In this document: piece by piece, positions 8,775 to 16,933 of the stretch
How the letters are laid out: each line of letters begins with the position of its first letter
Position numbering within the stretch: the stretch's first letter is position 1
Source: Thermoplasmata archaeon
Lineage (GTDB): Archaea > Thermoplasmatota > Thermoplasmata > Methanomassiliicoccales > Methanomethylophilaceae
Assembly (NCBI GenBank): GCA_015063235.1
Contig: SUSW01000020.1
Span: 1-38,087, forward strand
Reading direction: 5' to 3'
DNA length: 38,087 nucleotides
Program-made: the position numbers and the translations under genes
The notes under the pieces: model-generated
Databases searched by the model: none
Told to the model about the DNA's origin: nothing
What the model saw: the letters and a program-made list of their open reading frames with translations, nothing else

Positions 8775-9533
8775 TTATGCTTTTTTCTTGGCCTGGTTTG
8801 CCACCGCGTTCATCTTTGCATTGACGGCATCCTGATCGCCCAGATACTTCTTTGATATGACTTTGAAATCCGGATCGAACTCATAGGCCAGGGGCACCCC
8901 AGTTGGGATGTTGACGCCTACGATCTCCTCATCGGAGATGTTCTCGAAGTATTTGACCAGCGCACGCAGAGAGTTGCCGTGAGCGGCGATGATTATCCTG
9001 TCGCCTGCGAGCATCCTCGGTCTGATAACATCGTTGAAGAAGGGCACCGCTCTTGCCACTGTGTCCTTGAGACTCTCGGTGAGGGGGAGCTGATCCTTCG
9101 GTACCCCTCTGTACTGCTCCTGCCTGGCCGGGTTGCGGTCATCGTCCTCGGACAGAGACGGCGGAGGTATGTCGTAGGATCTCCTCCACTTTTTGACCTG
9201 GTCCTCCCCGTATTTCTCGGCGGTCTCGGCCTTGTTGAGGCCCTGAAGAGCACCGTAATGCCTCTCGTTGAGCTTCCACGTCTTGATGACCGGGAGCCAT
9301 TCGCGGTCCATCTCGTCCAATGCGAGGTTGAGCGTATGGATGGCGCGCTTGAGATAAGATGTGTAGCAGACATCGAAATCGAATCCCTCTTCCTTCATCA
9401 GTCTGCCAGCGGCGCGGGCCTCGCACAATCCGGTCTCGGACAGCTCGACATCAGTCCAGCCTGTGAAGAGATTCAGTTTGTTCCATTCGCTTTCGCCGTG
9501 GCGTAGAAGGACCAGCTTCATGTTACCTGTCAT
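8775..9533 (-). CDS. gpmA: 2,3-bisphosphoglycerate-dependent phosphoglycerate mutase
   Basis: 252 residues. [20 protein letters not shown] carries the catalytic histidine, followed by [29 protein letters not shown] and [13 protein letters not shown] with the second histidine. The enzyme interconverts 3- and 2-phosphoglycerate in glycolysis and gluconeogenesis. This full-length GpmA form is typical of bacteria; many archaea use the unrelated metal-dependent ApgM, so acquisition from a bacterium is plausible. ATG 9533 has a TATA-like GATATAAAC about 27 nt upstream (near-leaderless). ATG 9521 ([10 protein letters not shown]) is closer to the family's usual start and has AGGT before it. Confidence 0.93.
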   Translation of the reverse strand: MTGNMKLVLLRHGESEWNKLNLFTGWTDVELSETGLCEARAAGRLMKEEGFDFDVCYTSYLKRAIHTLNLALDEMDREWLPVIKTWKLNERHYGALQGLNKAETAEKYGEDQVKKWRRSYDIPPPSLSEDDDRNPARQEQYRGVPKDQLPLTESLKDTVARAVPFFNDVIRPRMLAGDRIIIAAHGNSLRALVKYFENISDEEIVGVNIPTGVPLAYEFDPDFKVISKKYLGDQDAVNAKMNAVANQAKKKA

Positions 9534-9639
9534 GATGGTCGGCTATCGTAGGTCTTGTTTATATCTCTTAGTCTATTACGGCCGGGTGTTCTGCCAAATG
9601 ATGCCCGAGAACCCATTCATAACAGGCAGATCCGCTGCG

Positions 9640-9860
9640 ACAAGGTTTGATTTTTTGAAATGTACAGCATTTAGCTGTTGGATTGTATATAGAAAATTTA
9701 TTTATAACATAATTTTTAAATTGAAAATTTATAAATGATAAATTATAACAGTTTCTTCATTAAAATTCATAATTTCATTGGATTATAATGTTTGATTTAA
9801 ATATAAAATTGAAAAATTGTTTATTTTGAAACATTTTTTGAAACTTTTTGCGGACAAATC
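9640..9860. other. Very AT-rich island without a gene
   Basis: About 220 nt of roughly 80-85% A+T, against about 50% in the flanking genes. It has several TTGAAA-type repeats; TTTTGAAAC occurs twice 12 nt apart (about 9826-9846). No frame looks like a protein. With 9541-9639 it forms the whole gap between the divergent gpmA and corrinoid-like genes. It may be a regulatory region, a remnant of a mobile element or a DNA-unwinding segment; nothing decides between these. Confidence 0.6.
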
Positions 9861-9864
9861 ATCA

Positions 9865-9883
9865 TATGGATTATATATCCATA
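9865..9883 (+). promoter_or_regulatory. Near-palindrome TATGGAT-TATAT-ATCCATA (operator/promoter copy 2)
   Basis: 7-bp inverted arms around TATAT. The 17-bp core is identical to the copy at 5857-5873. The TATA box within it is about 50 nt before ATG 9926, so the transcript has a leader of roughly 20-25 nt that contains the ribosome site AAAGGAGGAG. Confidence 0.5.
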
Positions 9884-9925
9884 GGGACATCTATATTCAT
9901 CTCTCTTAGCAAAGGAGGAGACACA

Positions 9926-10303
9926 ATGGATAGGGAAGAGACATATAGGGCTCTTCAGGAGGCTGTCCGGGATCTACGGGTAAAAGATGCCGCACCTCTT
10001 ACGAGAAGTGCCCTAGAACAGGGTTTGAGCCCTGTTGAGATACTTAGCGAAGGCCTTCTCAAAGGTGTCGATGCGGTAAGCATCGAGTATGAAGAGCACC
10101 GCGCTACCATGGCGCAGCTCCTGCTGGCATGCAGGGCCATCTATGCAGGATTGGAGGTCCTGTTGCCGGAGATACCATCCGATGCTTTCCAGAGAGCCAA
10201 AGAGCTTAAGGCTTCCATCGAGGATGATGATGGGAGCGACATAGGTTCGGGCATCGTCAACGCAATGGTACACACCGGCGCCCTAGGAGAATCACATCTC
10301 TGA
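9926..10303 (+). CDS. Truncated corrinoid protein: methyltransferase cap domain only
   Basis: 125 residues, with an excellent ribosome site (AAAGGAGGAG at 9911-9920) 5 nt before ATG. Residues about 1-85 (EETYRALQEAVRDL...LTRSALEQGLSPVEILSEGL...YEEHRATMAQLLLACRAIYAGLEVL) match the helical cap that precedes the B12 domain in MtmC/MtbC/MttC and MetH. Those proteins run to about 210 residues and then bind cobalamin through D-x-H-x-x-G. Here residues about 104-115 read DDGSDIGSGIVNAMV, which looks like the start of that motif (GD-HDIGKNIV) with the histidine replaced, and the protein ends soon after. It therefore should not bind corrinoid through a His ligand. It is either a decaying methylamine/methanol corrinoid protein or a retained regulatory fragment; the intact ribosome site, promoter and terminator favour expression. 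Confidence 0.7.
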   Translation: MDREETYRALQEAVRDLRVKDAAPLTRSALEQGLSPVEILSEGLLKGVDAVSIEYEEHRATMAQLLLACRAIYAGLEVLLPEIPSDAFQRAKELKASIEDDDGSDIGSGIVNAMVHTGALGESHL

Positions 10304-10318
10304 CATGTCTTGACGGCA

Positions 10319-10370
10319 CCAATACGGCTGGCGCCATCTTCAGCCGTATTGGAAACTCTTTATCTTTTTC
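10319..10370 (+). terminator. Intrinsic terminator after the truncated corrinoid gene
   Basis: CCAATACGGCTG (10319-10330) and CAGCCGTATTGG (10341-10352) form a perfect 12-bp stem with a 10-nt loop, followed by CTCTTTATCTTTTT. Confidence 0.75.
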
Positions 10371-10406
10371 ACTGCCAGTAATCGGAAATAGATAGAACAC
10401 AGCAAT

Positions 10407-10440
10407 TGTCCCCGTTTGTCCCCGTAATCCTTTTTTTATA
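10407..10440 (+). promoter_or_regulatory. Tandem TGTCCCCGT boxes and TATA box before fbp
   Basis: TGTCCCCGT occurs at 10407-10415 and 10417-10425, exactly 10 bp apart, that is on the same face of the helix, and is followed at once by the TATA run TTTTTTTATA (10431-10440). The position over the BRE fits a binding site for a transcription factor that controls the gluconeogenic fbp-tpiA unit. Confidence 0.5.
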
Positions 10441-10481
10441 GAATCAATACATCCTCGGATACATCAGGATATAGTGTTATT

Positions 10482-11687
10482 ATGTCTGCAGAGAAAGTAA
10501 CAGTTTCCATTATCAAAGCGGATGTTGGATCCGTCGTCGGACATGCAAGGCCCCACCCTTCAATGCTCGACGCCGCCAGGAATGTCCTCAAGGACGCTCA
10601 GAAGGCCGGAATAATCGAGGATTTCTACGTCACCCGTGTCGGAGATGACATAAACCTGTACATGACCCATTACAAGGGCGAGAACAACAGCGATGTCCAT
10701 GGAACCGCATGGGAATGCTTCATGCAGGCCACGAAGATCGCCAAGAAGATGAAGCTCTACGCAGCTGGACAGGACCTTCTCACCGACGCATTCTCAGGAA
10801 ACGTCAAAGGAGCAGGACCCGGATCCGCAGAGATGACCTTCGAAGAGAGGGGTTCGGAACCTCTGCTGTTCTTCATGGCCGACAAGACCGAGCCTTCAGC
10901 ATATACACTTCCCCTCACGAGGATCTTCATGGATCCCTTCACGACCACCGGACTCGTCATCGACAAGAGGGCCAAGCAGGGATTCGACTTCGAGATCCAG
11001 GATGTCATGGCCAACAAGAAGGTCGTCATGAGCGCTCCCGAGGAGTCATGGAGCATCCTCTCCCTTCTCGGAGACACATCCAGATACGCTATCAAGAGGG
11101 TCAATTCCAGATCTGGAATCGGACCTGCGGCCGTCGTCTCAACGGACAAGCTCAACATGACCGCGGGAAGGTACGTCGGAAAGGACGACCCCGTCTGCAT
11201 CTGCAGATGCCAGAGCGGTCTGCCCTCCGTCGGAGAGTACACACAGCCTTTCCTCAACAACACCATGCTCGTTGCAGGATGGATGAGGGGTTCGCACATC
11301 GGTGCATTCTACCCCTGCTCCCCTGAGGACTCCGATCCCACATACTACGACGGACCTCCAAGAATCTGCTGTCTCGGATTCCAGCTCAACGACGGTAAGC
11401 TCCAGGGACTCGAGCCCTACGGCGCTAAGAACGGCGAGCACATCCCCGTAGACTTCTTCGGAACCTCCACCTTCGACGAGGCTCGCAGGAACGCCATCAG
11501 GGCAAGCAAGTTCATGAGGTCGCAGGGACCCTTCGTGCCATCTATCCTCGGAGCTGAGGAGATGGAGTACACTTCCAGGCCCGACGTTCTCAAGGAGCTC
11601 ACCAACAGGTTCGTCTCCCTCGATGCGGATGAGAAACCTAAGGCCAAGAAGAAGAGCAGCTCCAAGAAGCACAGCGAAGTTGAGTGA
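10482..11687 (+). CDS. fbp: Fructose-1,6-bisphosphate aldolase/phosphatase (bifunctional)
   Basis: 401 residues. It is the archaeal/deep-bacterial class V enzyme that joins triose phosphates and then removes the 1-phosphate, making fructose 6-phosphate in one active site during gluconeogenesis. Seen here: VSIIKADVGSVVGHARPHP (metal-binding Asp and substrate His near the N-terminus), GDDINLYMTH, GAGPGSAEM, the metal-rich FFMADKTEP region, FMDPFTTTGLVID, and the YTQPFLNNTMLVAGW...SHIGAFYPC block with residues of the mobile loops. A lysine- and serine-rich tail (KPKAKKKSSSKK) extends past the usual end. It overlaps or abuts tpiA, so both steps from triose phosphate are co-transcribed. Confidence 0.95.
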   Translation: MSAEKVTVSIIKADVGSVVGHARPHPSMLDAARNVLKDAQKAGIIEDFYVTRVGDDINLYMTHYKGENNSDVHGTAWECFMQATKIAKKMKLYAAGQDLLTDAFSGNVKGAGPGSAEMTFEERGSEPLLFFMADKTEPSAYTLPLTRIFMDPFTTTGLVIDKRAKQGFDFEIQDVMANKKVVMSAPEESWSILSLLGDTSRYAIKRVNSRSGIGPAAVVSTDKLNMTAGRYVGKDDPVCICRCQSGLPSVGEYTQPFLNNTMLVAGWMRGSHIGAFYPCSPEDSDPTYYDGPPRICCLGFQLNDGKLQGLEPYGAKNGEHIPVDFFGTSTFDEARRNAIRASKFMRSQGPFVPSILGAEEMEYTSRPDVLKELTNRFVSLDADEKPKAKKKSSSKKHSEVE

Positions 11688-11692
11688 ACGAC

Positions 11693-12367
11693 ATGAGTGG
11701 AAAGGATCCCGCAATAATAGTGAACTTCAAGGTCTACTCCGAGATCGAAGGCGAGAACGCCCTCAGACTCTCAAAGATCTGCGATTCCATCGCAGATGAG
11801 ACCGGAGCCAATATTATCGTCTGCCCCCCAATGGTGGAACTGTCCTACGTTGCGGACCAGGTAAACATACCTGTATATTCGCAGAACGTGGACCCCAGGA
11901 AACCGGGCTCGGGCACGGGATTCACCACCCCTTCACTTGTCAAATCGGCGGGTGCTGCAGGCACCCTCATAAACCATTCGGAACACAAGCAGCCCGCGGA
12001 TGACGTGGGCACTTGTGTCCAGATGTCCAAGGACCTCGGACTGGACACCTGCGTCTGCGCCGACACTGTAGAAGTGGCGGCAGACCTTGCAAGATTCTCA
12101 CCCTGTTTCATCGCCGTGGAGCCTCCGGAGCTCATCGGCGGGGACGTTTCCGTGACTACGGCCAACCCGGACATCGTCAGGAACACCGTAGAGGCGGTCA
12201 AATCCGTTGATAAGGGCATCAGAGTGCTCTGCGGAGCCGGTGTCAAGAACGGCAACGATGTCAGGACCGCTGTGGATCTCGGTGCAGAGGGAGTCCTGCT
12301 GGCCTCCGGAGTCACCAAGGCATCGAATCCCGACGCCGTCATCAGGGACCTAATAAAGTTCATCTGA
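11693..12367 (+). CDS. tpiA: Triosephosphate isomerase, archaeal short form
   Basis: 224 residues from ATG 11693; an in-frame GTG at 11684 overlaps the fbp stop and would add three. The short length (about 220-225 against 250 in bacteria) is the archaeal tetrameric form. Active-site parts are clear: the Asn-Lys pair in IIVNFKVYSE, the catalytic His in LINHSEHKQ, the catalytic Glu in FIAVEPPELIGG, and the phosphate-binding loops VLCGAGVKNG and GVLLASGVTKA. It interconverts dihydroxyacetone phosphate and glyceraldehyde 3-phosphate, the two substrates of the upstream fbp enzyme, which explains the operon. Confidence 0.95.
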   Translation: MSGKDPAIIVNFKVYSEIEGENALRLSKICDSIADETGANIIVCPPMVELSYVADQVNIPVYSQNVDPRKPGSGTGFTTPSLVKSAGAAGTLINHSEHKQPADDVGTCVQMSKDLGLDTCVCADTVEVAADLARFSPCFIAVEPPELIGGDVSVTTANPDIVRNTVEAVKSVDKGIRVLCGAGVKNGNDVRTAVDLGAEGVLLASGVTKASNPDAVIRDLIKFI

Positions 12368-12382
12368 CACCTTTACCAACGG

Positions 12383-12390
12383 TTTTTATC
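12383..12390 (+). promoter_or_regulatory. TATA box of the secreted PLD-like gene (leaderless)
   Basis: TTTTTATC lies about 26 nt before ATG 12412, so transcription should begin at or next to the start codon. Confidence 0.45.
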
Positions 12391-12411
12391 GGTATCAGTC
12401 CATACGCCAGC

Positions 12412-14451
12412 ATGAAGAAGTTCTTGACAGTCGTCCTCATTATGGCACTGTCGTTCACCATTCTGTCTCTGGCGGACGATTCAGATGCTGCGGATGCTGG
12501 ACTCAAGCTCTACGAAGTTAAATCCGCAGGCTCGGACGAAGGTTTCAGTCTTTACAACTACAGCGATTCAGATATCGATCTGACCGACTATTCGGTCCGC
12601 AACAACCCTGATGTGGGTGCCGACAAAGGTACCATAACATTCACCAAATCGCTCGTTCTCGAACCGAACCATTTCATAACCATCGTCAAAAGTAAAGATG
12701 ATCCCGAATCCAAGTTCCTGCAGCATAACACATATCACGTCTACGGAACGGACGGTATCGTGGCCAACAGCTTCACAATGAGCGACAAGGGAGACGACAT
12801 CTATCTTGTCAAAGGGAACAAGATCATCGACGCATTCTGTTACGGAAACGTCACCATATCTGACATATCCCTCTGGGAAGGTGAACCCTATCCCACCATG
12901 TCCAGCAAAAAGAGCAACGATTTCGCAGTCAGGGTGGATGCGGCGAAGAGCAGCACCTACGGTTGGCAGAGGTGGGGTATCACAAGCAATTACTTCGACC
13001 CCGACTTCAAGATCGATGCCGAGGTTACACCTTTCACATTCCCCGAAAGCGGCGGAATTCCCGTATACAAGACGATCGAGACCGCTAAGAAGACCGTGTA
13101 CATCAACATGTACGAGCTCACCAGCGCAAACATGTACGGACTGCTGATCGAACTGGAGAATAAGGGCGTAGAGGTAACCGTCCTGCTGGAGAAGAACCCT
13201 GTCGGCTATTCCGGTATGAAGGAGGATGCCAAGAAAATGAAGGCACTTGTCGATGCAGGCGGAGAGATCAGATTCATCGGCGGAGACATGTCAAGATACA
13301 ACTACGACCATGCGAAGTACTGCATAGTCGACGACAGTAAGGTGATAGTCACATCCGAGAACTGGACCAAGAACAACCTGAACGGGATAGTCGTGGATGA
13401 TCCTGAGGAAGGCAAGGGCAACCGCGGATGGGGCGTAGTCGTAGAAAGCAAACAGTATGCCGATTTCATGCTGACTGTTTTCACCAACGATTTCGACAAG
13501 ACGTACGGGGACGTAATCGATTTCGCCGAATACTTCCCAACGGTCACCCCTGCTTCGCTCTCATACACCGCCCCCACCGACGTTTATCCCACCGTCACAT
13601 ATTCGGCACCCATCACGCCCATCATGTCCCCTGAAAGCTCCTGGGACGGTACACTATACACCATCGATCAGGCCAAGGGAAGAGTCTACGCAGAGAATCA
13701 GTCCGTATCTTCCGCGTACGAGGACTTCACGACAGTGGAATCTCCTCTCAAGCACCTGGTAGACAGCAGCAGCAAGGGTGTTGATGTGAAGTTCATCCTC
13801 AACTCCACGAACGATCAACAGTCCGTACTTGAGCTTATAGAGAGACTCAACACGACCACTGCGGTGTCCGCGGCCGATATGACCAAACCGTATCTCCACA
13901 ACAAAGGTATCATCTCGGATGATACATGCATAGTCACCTCTGTCAATTGGACCCCCACCTCCTTGCAGAAAAACAGGGAGATGTGCGTCATAATCTACTC
14001 CGTCGAGGTGACGGAGTTCTACGCCGATGCGTTCATAACCGACTTCGACAACAACTATGACTTCGACGGCGTCCAGATAAGCATATCTGAGCTGAAGAGC
14101 ACATACACAGAAGGGGATCAGATAACCGCCACGGCGGAAACTTTCCCGGAGAAGGATTACGAGTACCATTGGGAGCTGGACGGCGTGAAGATGACCTACG
14201 ACATCAAGCGCATCGCGTTCACCGCCGAAAAAGGGGATCATACGCTGAAAGTGTCCGTCACGGTGGATGATAAGGTGTACGGTACCGCCCAGAAGTTCAC
14301 GGTCAACGCTAAGAGCGGCGGATTCGACTTCGACGAATACAAGCAGTACATCATCCCGATCGCGATATTCATCATCGCCATTATCGCACTGGCCCTGTCG
14401 ATCGCCATGAAAGGCGGCAACAAACACAACGGCGGAGGAAGAAGGCGGTGA
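12412..14451 (+). CDS. Secreted, membrane-anchored phospholipase-D-like protein
   Basis: 679 residues. Order of parts: signal peptide (FLTVVLIMALSFTILSLA, residues 3-20, then DDSDAADA); a domain at about 27-125 that resembles a lamin-tail (LTD) beta fold (LYEVKSAGSDEGFSLYNYS...IDLTDYSV); a first HKD domain with HAKYCIVDD and TSENW (about 300-320); a second with HNKGIISDD and TSVNW (about 500-520); an Ig/PKD-like segment (YEYHWELDGVKM); and a C-terminal helix (IIPIAIFIIAIIALALSIAM) with a basic tail. Two H-x-K-x4-D motifs make one phospholipase-D-type active site, used by phosphodiesterases that cut phospholipids or nucleic acids; LTD plus PLD combinations suggest an extracellular nuclease. 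The enzyme would act outside the cell, tied to the membrane. The substrate is inferred, not shown. Confidence 0.8.
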   Translation: MKKFLTVVLIMALSFTILSLADDSDAADAGLKLYEVKSAGSDEGFSLYNYSDSDIDLTDYSVRNNPDVGADKGTITFTKSLVLEPNHFITIVKSKDDPESKFLQHNTYHVYGTDGIVANSFTMSDKGDDIYLVKGNKIIDAFCYGNVTISDISLWEGEPYPTMSSKKSNDFAVRVDAAKSSTYGWQRWGITSNYFDPDFKIDAEVTPFTFPESGGIPVYKTIETAKKTVYINMYELTSANMYGLLIELENKGVEVTVLLEKNPVGYSGMKEDAKKMKALVDAGGEIRFIGGDMSRYNYDHAKYCIVDDSKVIVTSENWTKNNLNGIVVDDPEEGKGNRGWGVVVESKQYADFMLTVFTNDFDKTYGDVIDFAEYFPTVTPASLSYTAPTDVYPTVTYSAPITPIMSPESSWDGTLYTIDQAKGRVYAENQSVSSAYEDFTTVESPLKHLVDSSSKGVDVKFILNSTNDQQSVLELIERLNTTTAVSAADMTKPYLHNKGIISDDTCIVTSVNWTPTSLQKNREMCVIIYSVEVTEFYADAFITDFDNNYDFDGVQISISELKSTYTEGDQITATAETFPEKDYEYHWELDGVKMTYDIKRIAFTAEKGDHTLKVSVTVDDKVYGTAQKFTVNAKSGGFDFDEYKQYIIPIAIFIIAIIALALSIAMKGGNKHNGGGRRR

Positions 14452-14903
14452 TAATTACAAGGCAGATGCGGCCGTCCGATCTGATCGGTGTATACGCGCT
14501 GATGAACACCAATCTGGACGGCAGCTTCTCCATGGAGACGATCGAGTACTTCGGCACCATGTGGCCGGAGGGTCAGTTCGTTGCGGAGGACCTGTTCGGG
14601 AACTTACGCGGAGCCCTGACCGGGGCCCGTATGAGCAACGGAAGGGCCTCCATAGCCCTGTTCGCGGTGGATTCTGGATACCGCGGACAGGGTATCGGTT
14701 CTCGTCTTCTCAGGGAATTCCGTATGAAATGCTTCATGCAGGGGTACACGGAGATCCAGCTGGAGCTTCGTACCACCAACATCAGCGCACGCACATTCTA
14801 CAATAGGCACGGATTCATCATATCGGAGACCGTTCCGGACCTCTACGGTCCCGGTGAGGACGGTTACCGCATGGTGGCCAAGGTCAATCACGTTTCATCG
14901 TGA
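14448..14903 (+). CDS. GNAT-family N-acetyltransferase (RimI-like)
   Basis: 151 residues from a GTG at 14448 that overlaps the previous stop by 4 nt (GTGA), so it is translationally coupled to the PLD-like gene. The GNAT fold is clear: IITRQMRPSDLIGVYALM at the start, the acetyl-CoA loop YRGQGIGSRLLREF (about 86-99), and the end motif NISARTFYNRHGFIISETV followed by YRMV. These are the features of RimI/archaeal Ard1-type protein N-terminal acetyltransferases, which acetylate alpha-amino groups with acetyl-CoA. The coupling to a secreted protein may be coincidental. Its end overlaps the end of the next minus-strand gene by 20 bp. Confidence 0.85.
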   Translation: MIITRQMRPSDLIGVYALMNTNLDGSFSMETIEYFGTMWPEGQFVAEDLFGNLRGALTGARMSNGRASIALFAVDSGYRGQGIGSRLLREFRMKCFMQGYTEIQLELRTTNISARTFYNRHGFIISETVPDLYGPGEDGYRMVAKVNHVSS

Positions 14904-16842
14904 TGATGGCGTACACGGTCACGCAGAGGACCGCAATGATGGCCGCCATCAGAAGATAATCCAGATTGGAGATGCCTTCGGAGGCCGGCTTGGGATTCGG
15001 ATTAGGCACATCGTCCTCATAGGTCTTGAGGAAGAACTGATTGTGGTCTCCGGGGTTGAATATGACCTCGTTGGCGTACAGCGAGGTACCCACGACCACA
15101 TACTCGTTCGAGTCCCTGTCGAACACGTATGCTGCAGTACACACGTTACGGTCCGTAGGCAGCGATATGTCTATGGTGGCAGCCCTCAGAACGGTGGTGT
15201 CTATCCCTTTGACATCGAGCCTGTATGACTTGTCGAACTCCTCAGGGGAATCGGTCTCCTGAAGCGATAGCATGAACTTATCGCCGTAGATACGGTGGGA
15301 GGATTCCACTTTTATGGATACAGAACGGCGGTCATCGGAGAGAATCGCCGAAATGGATTCGATGGGATGGGCCTCCTGCTGATCTATCACTACAGCAGTC
15401 CTTTGCGATATGACGTTCAGAGCTGAGGAGGGTGTCGTGTAAGACACATAATCGGCCTGACAGCCGATACCTGTGGTCTCACCTTCCAGGACCGAACCGA
15501 TCCTGCATTGGATGACGGAGTTGTTAAGGAACTCGCCTTCGATGACCAGTGTTCCGCACAGTATGAAATCGTTAGAATTGAAAACCGTGGCGCCCTTTTC
15601 GACTACGAATCTCCCGTCCATCTGAACGAGGAACTCTGTGTTCACCGATAGCATCCCCCCTACAGGAATGGAACAGGAGGCGACTGAATTCCAGACGCCT
15701 TCCTCGGAATACACCTTAATGGTCGCGTCCTTGTAAGTGATCGTATCCATCAGTGAGTAAGCGTAAGGGTTCTGACCGATACGGTAGCTGGTAAAGTTGT
15801 ATGCCGAAGTGCGGGTCTTTATCAGGAAAGCGGTATCGTTGACTATCGTGACCGAAGGAGCATCAAGAACTATCATGTGAATGACCTGATCGGTCTTTGA
15901 TTCGCCGTTGCAGAGTATTGCGGGCATGTTCAGAAGCCCTGCGCCCATGATGCACTTTTTGATCTCCACGTTCGGAGCTATATGGACCCTCACATCGCCG
16001 GAAACGTATGATGTGGCGAGTTTTGAGAAATCCTTGGTAGCGATATGCTCTGTATTGGCGCCGAGACAGAGATAGTCCACGGCACCGGAATCGAAATCAT
16101 ATGAAAGCGTTCCGATCTTCGATGCGATGTTGGACATGTAACCGACATGTGCACCGCTGATCCTCACGCTGACATTGGAATACTTCCCGTTATCCCCGGT
16201 GGTGTACAGCCTGTGAACGGTCATGCCCTTGTAGAGACTGAGGTCGTAGTCTGTGACCGAGACCATAGCCGAAGTGGGGTTGAGCAGCTCAATCTCCCCT
16301 CCGTTAAGATCTACCGAGACTTTCTGGAGAGGGGTGGACATGGAATCATATGAATTGCCCATATGCTGCTTGACGTCCGGATCGATGCTAAAGAACGCCA
16401 GACTGCCGATGGTTCCGCTGTGCATGATGAAATGCAGGGAACCGGATGAGTTGAGCGAGGCTTTTGTATCGATGTTGAAAAGGGTGAGCTTCTTGACGGA
16501 TGCACCGTCGTAAACTATCTTGAACGGGTGATCCACTTTGGACAGATCGCGGAGGGTCACATCCGTATCGGCAGGATATGTCTCCGTATACCATTCGGAG
16601 GGATGCTCGTCGGTGACGGCGTATTCTCCGTATGATTTGAATGTCACAAGCGTATTCTCATCGATATCCTTCGTGATTATGATGTCCGCATCGGGATAGC
16701 GCTCCTCCGGCGGGATATCATCGAAGAGATCCTCCGAGGAACTGTCATCATAAACTTCGTCAGCAGAGACGAGCGGGAATGCCATAGCCGCTGCTATCAG
16801 CCCGAATGAGGCTAACAGAAAGACAGCGGCCTTATAGCTCAT
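14884..16842 (-). CDS. Secreted surface protein with C-terminal membrane anchor
   Basis: 652 residues from ATG 16842 (an in-frame TTG lies 6 nt further up). The N-terminus is a signal peptide (AAVFLLASFGLIAAAMAFPL), followed by an acidic stretch (EVYDDSSSEDLFDD). The C-terminus is a membrane helix (LDYLLMAAIIAVLCVTVYAII) with a short basic end, TMKRD. The rest is beta-rich with repeated segments such as SLNSSGSLHFIMHSGTIGSL and no catalytic motif that I recognise; the pattern suggests a beta-helix or repeated beta-sheet adhesin. A TATA-like CATATAGG about 27 nt before ATG 16842 suggests a leaderless mRNA. The architecture matches the proteins at 1679 and 12412; function unknown. Confidence 0.7.
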   Translation of the reverse strand: MSYKAAVFLLASFGLIAAAMAFPLVSADEVYDDSSSEDLFDDIPPEERYPDADIIITKDIDENTLVTFKSYGEYAVTDEHPSEWYTETYPADTDVTLRDLSKVDHPFKIVYDGASVKKLTLFNIDTKASLNSSGSLHFIMHSGTIGSLAFFSIDPDVKQHMGNSYDSMSTPLQKVSVDLNGGEIELLNPTSAMVSVTDYDLSLYKGMTVHRLYTTGDNGKYSNVSVRISGAHVGYMSNIASKIGTLSYDFDSGAVDYLCLGANTEHIATKDFSKLATSYVSGDVRVHIAPNVEIKKCIMGAGLLNMPAILCNGESKTDQVIHMIVLDAPSVTIVNDTAFLIKTRTSAYNFTSYRIGQNPYAYSLMDTITYKDATIKVYSEEGVWNSVASCSIPVGGMLSVNTEFLVQMDGRFVVEKGATVFNSNDFILCGTLVIEGEFLNNSVIQCRIGSVLEGETTGIGCQADYVSYTTPSSALNVISQRTAVVIDQQEAHPIESISAILSDDRRSVSIKVESSHRIYGDKFMLSLQETDSPEEFDKSYRLDVKGIDTTVLRAATIDISLPTDRNVCTAAYVFDRDSNEYVVVGTSLYANEVIFNPGDHNQFFLKTYEDDVPNPNPKPASEGISNLDYLLMAAIIAVLCVTVYAIITMKRD

Positions 16843-16900
16843 CGGCAATAGAACTACTGCTGCCTATATGACGGTTTGTGATATTTACTCACAAAAAGTA

Positions 16901-16926
16901 TAAAAAAAGAGGGGGACTGGCCCCCT
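16901..16926 (-). terminator. Intrinsic terminator after dnaG-Lon-like operon
   Basis: On the minus strand AGGGGG-CCAGT-CCCCCT is followed by CTTTTTTTA: a 6-bp GC stem and seven T, 8 nt past the stop codon of the Lon-like gene. This is one of the best terminators in the window. Confidence 0.8.
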
Positions 16927-16933
16927 TGTTTGA

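Noticed and set aside
9848-9925. 26-codon N-terminal extension of the truncated corrinoid gene
   Set aside because: It would translate the operator and TATA box; a strong ribosome site points to ATG 9926.
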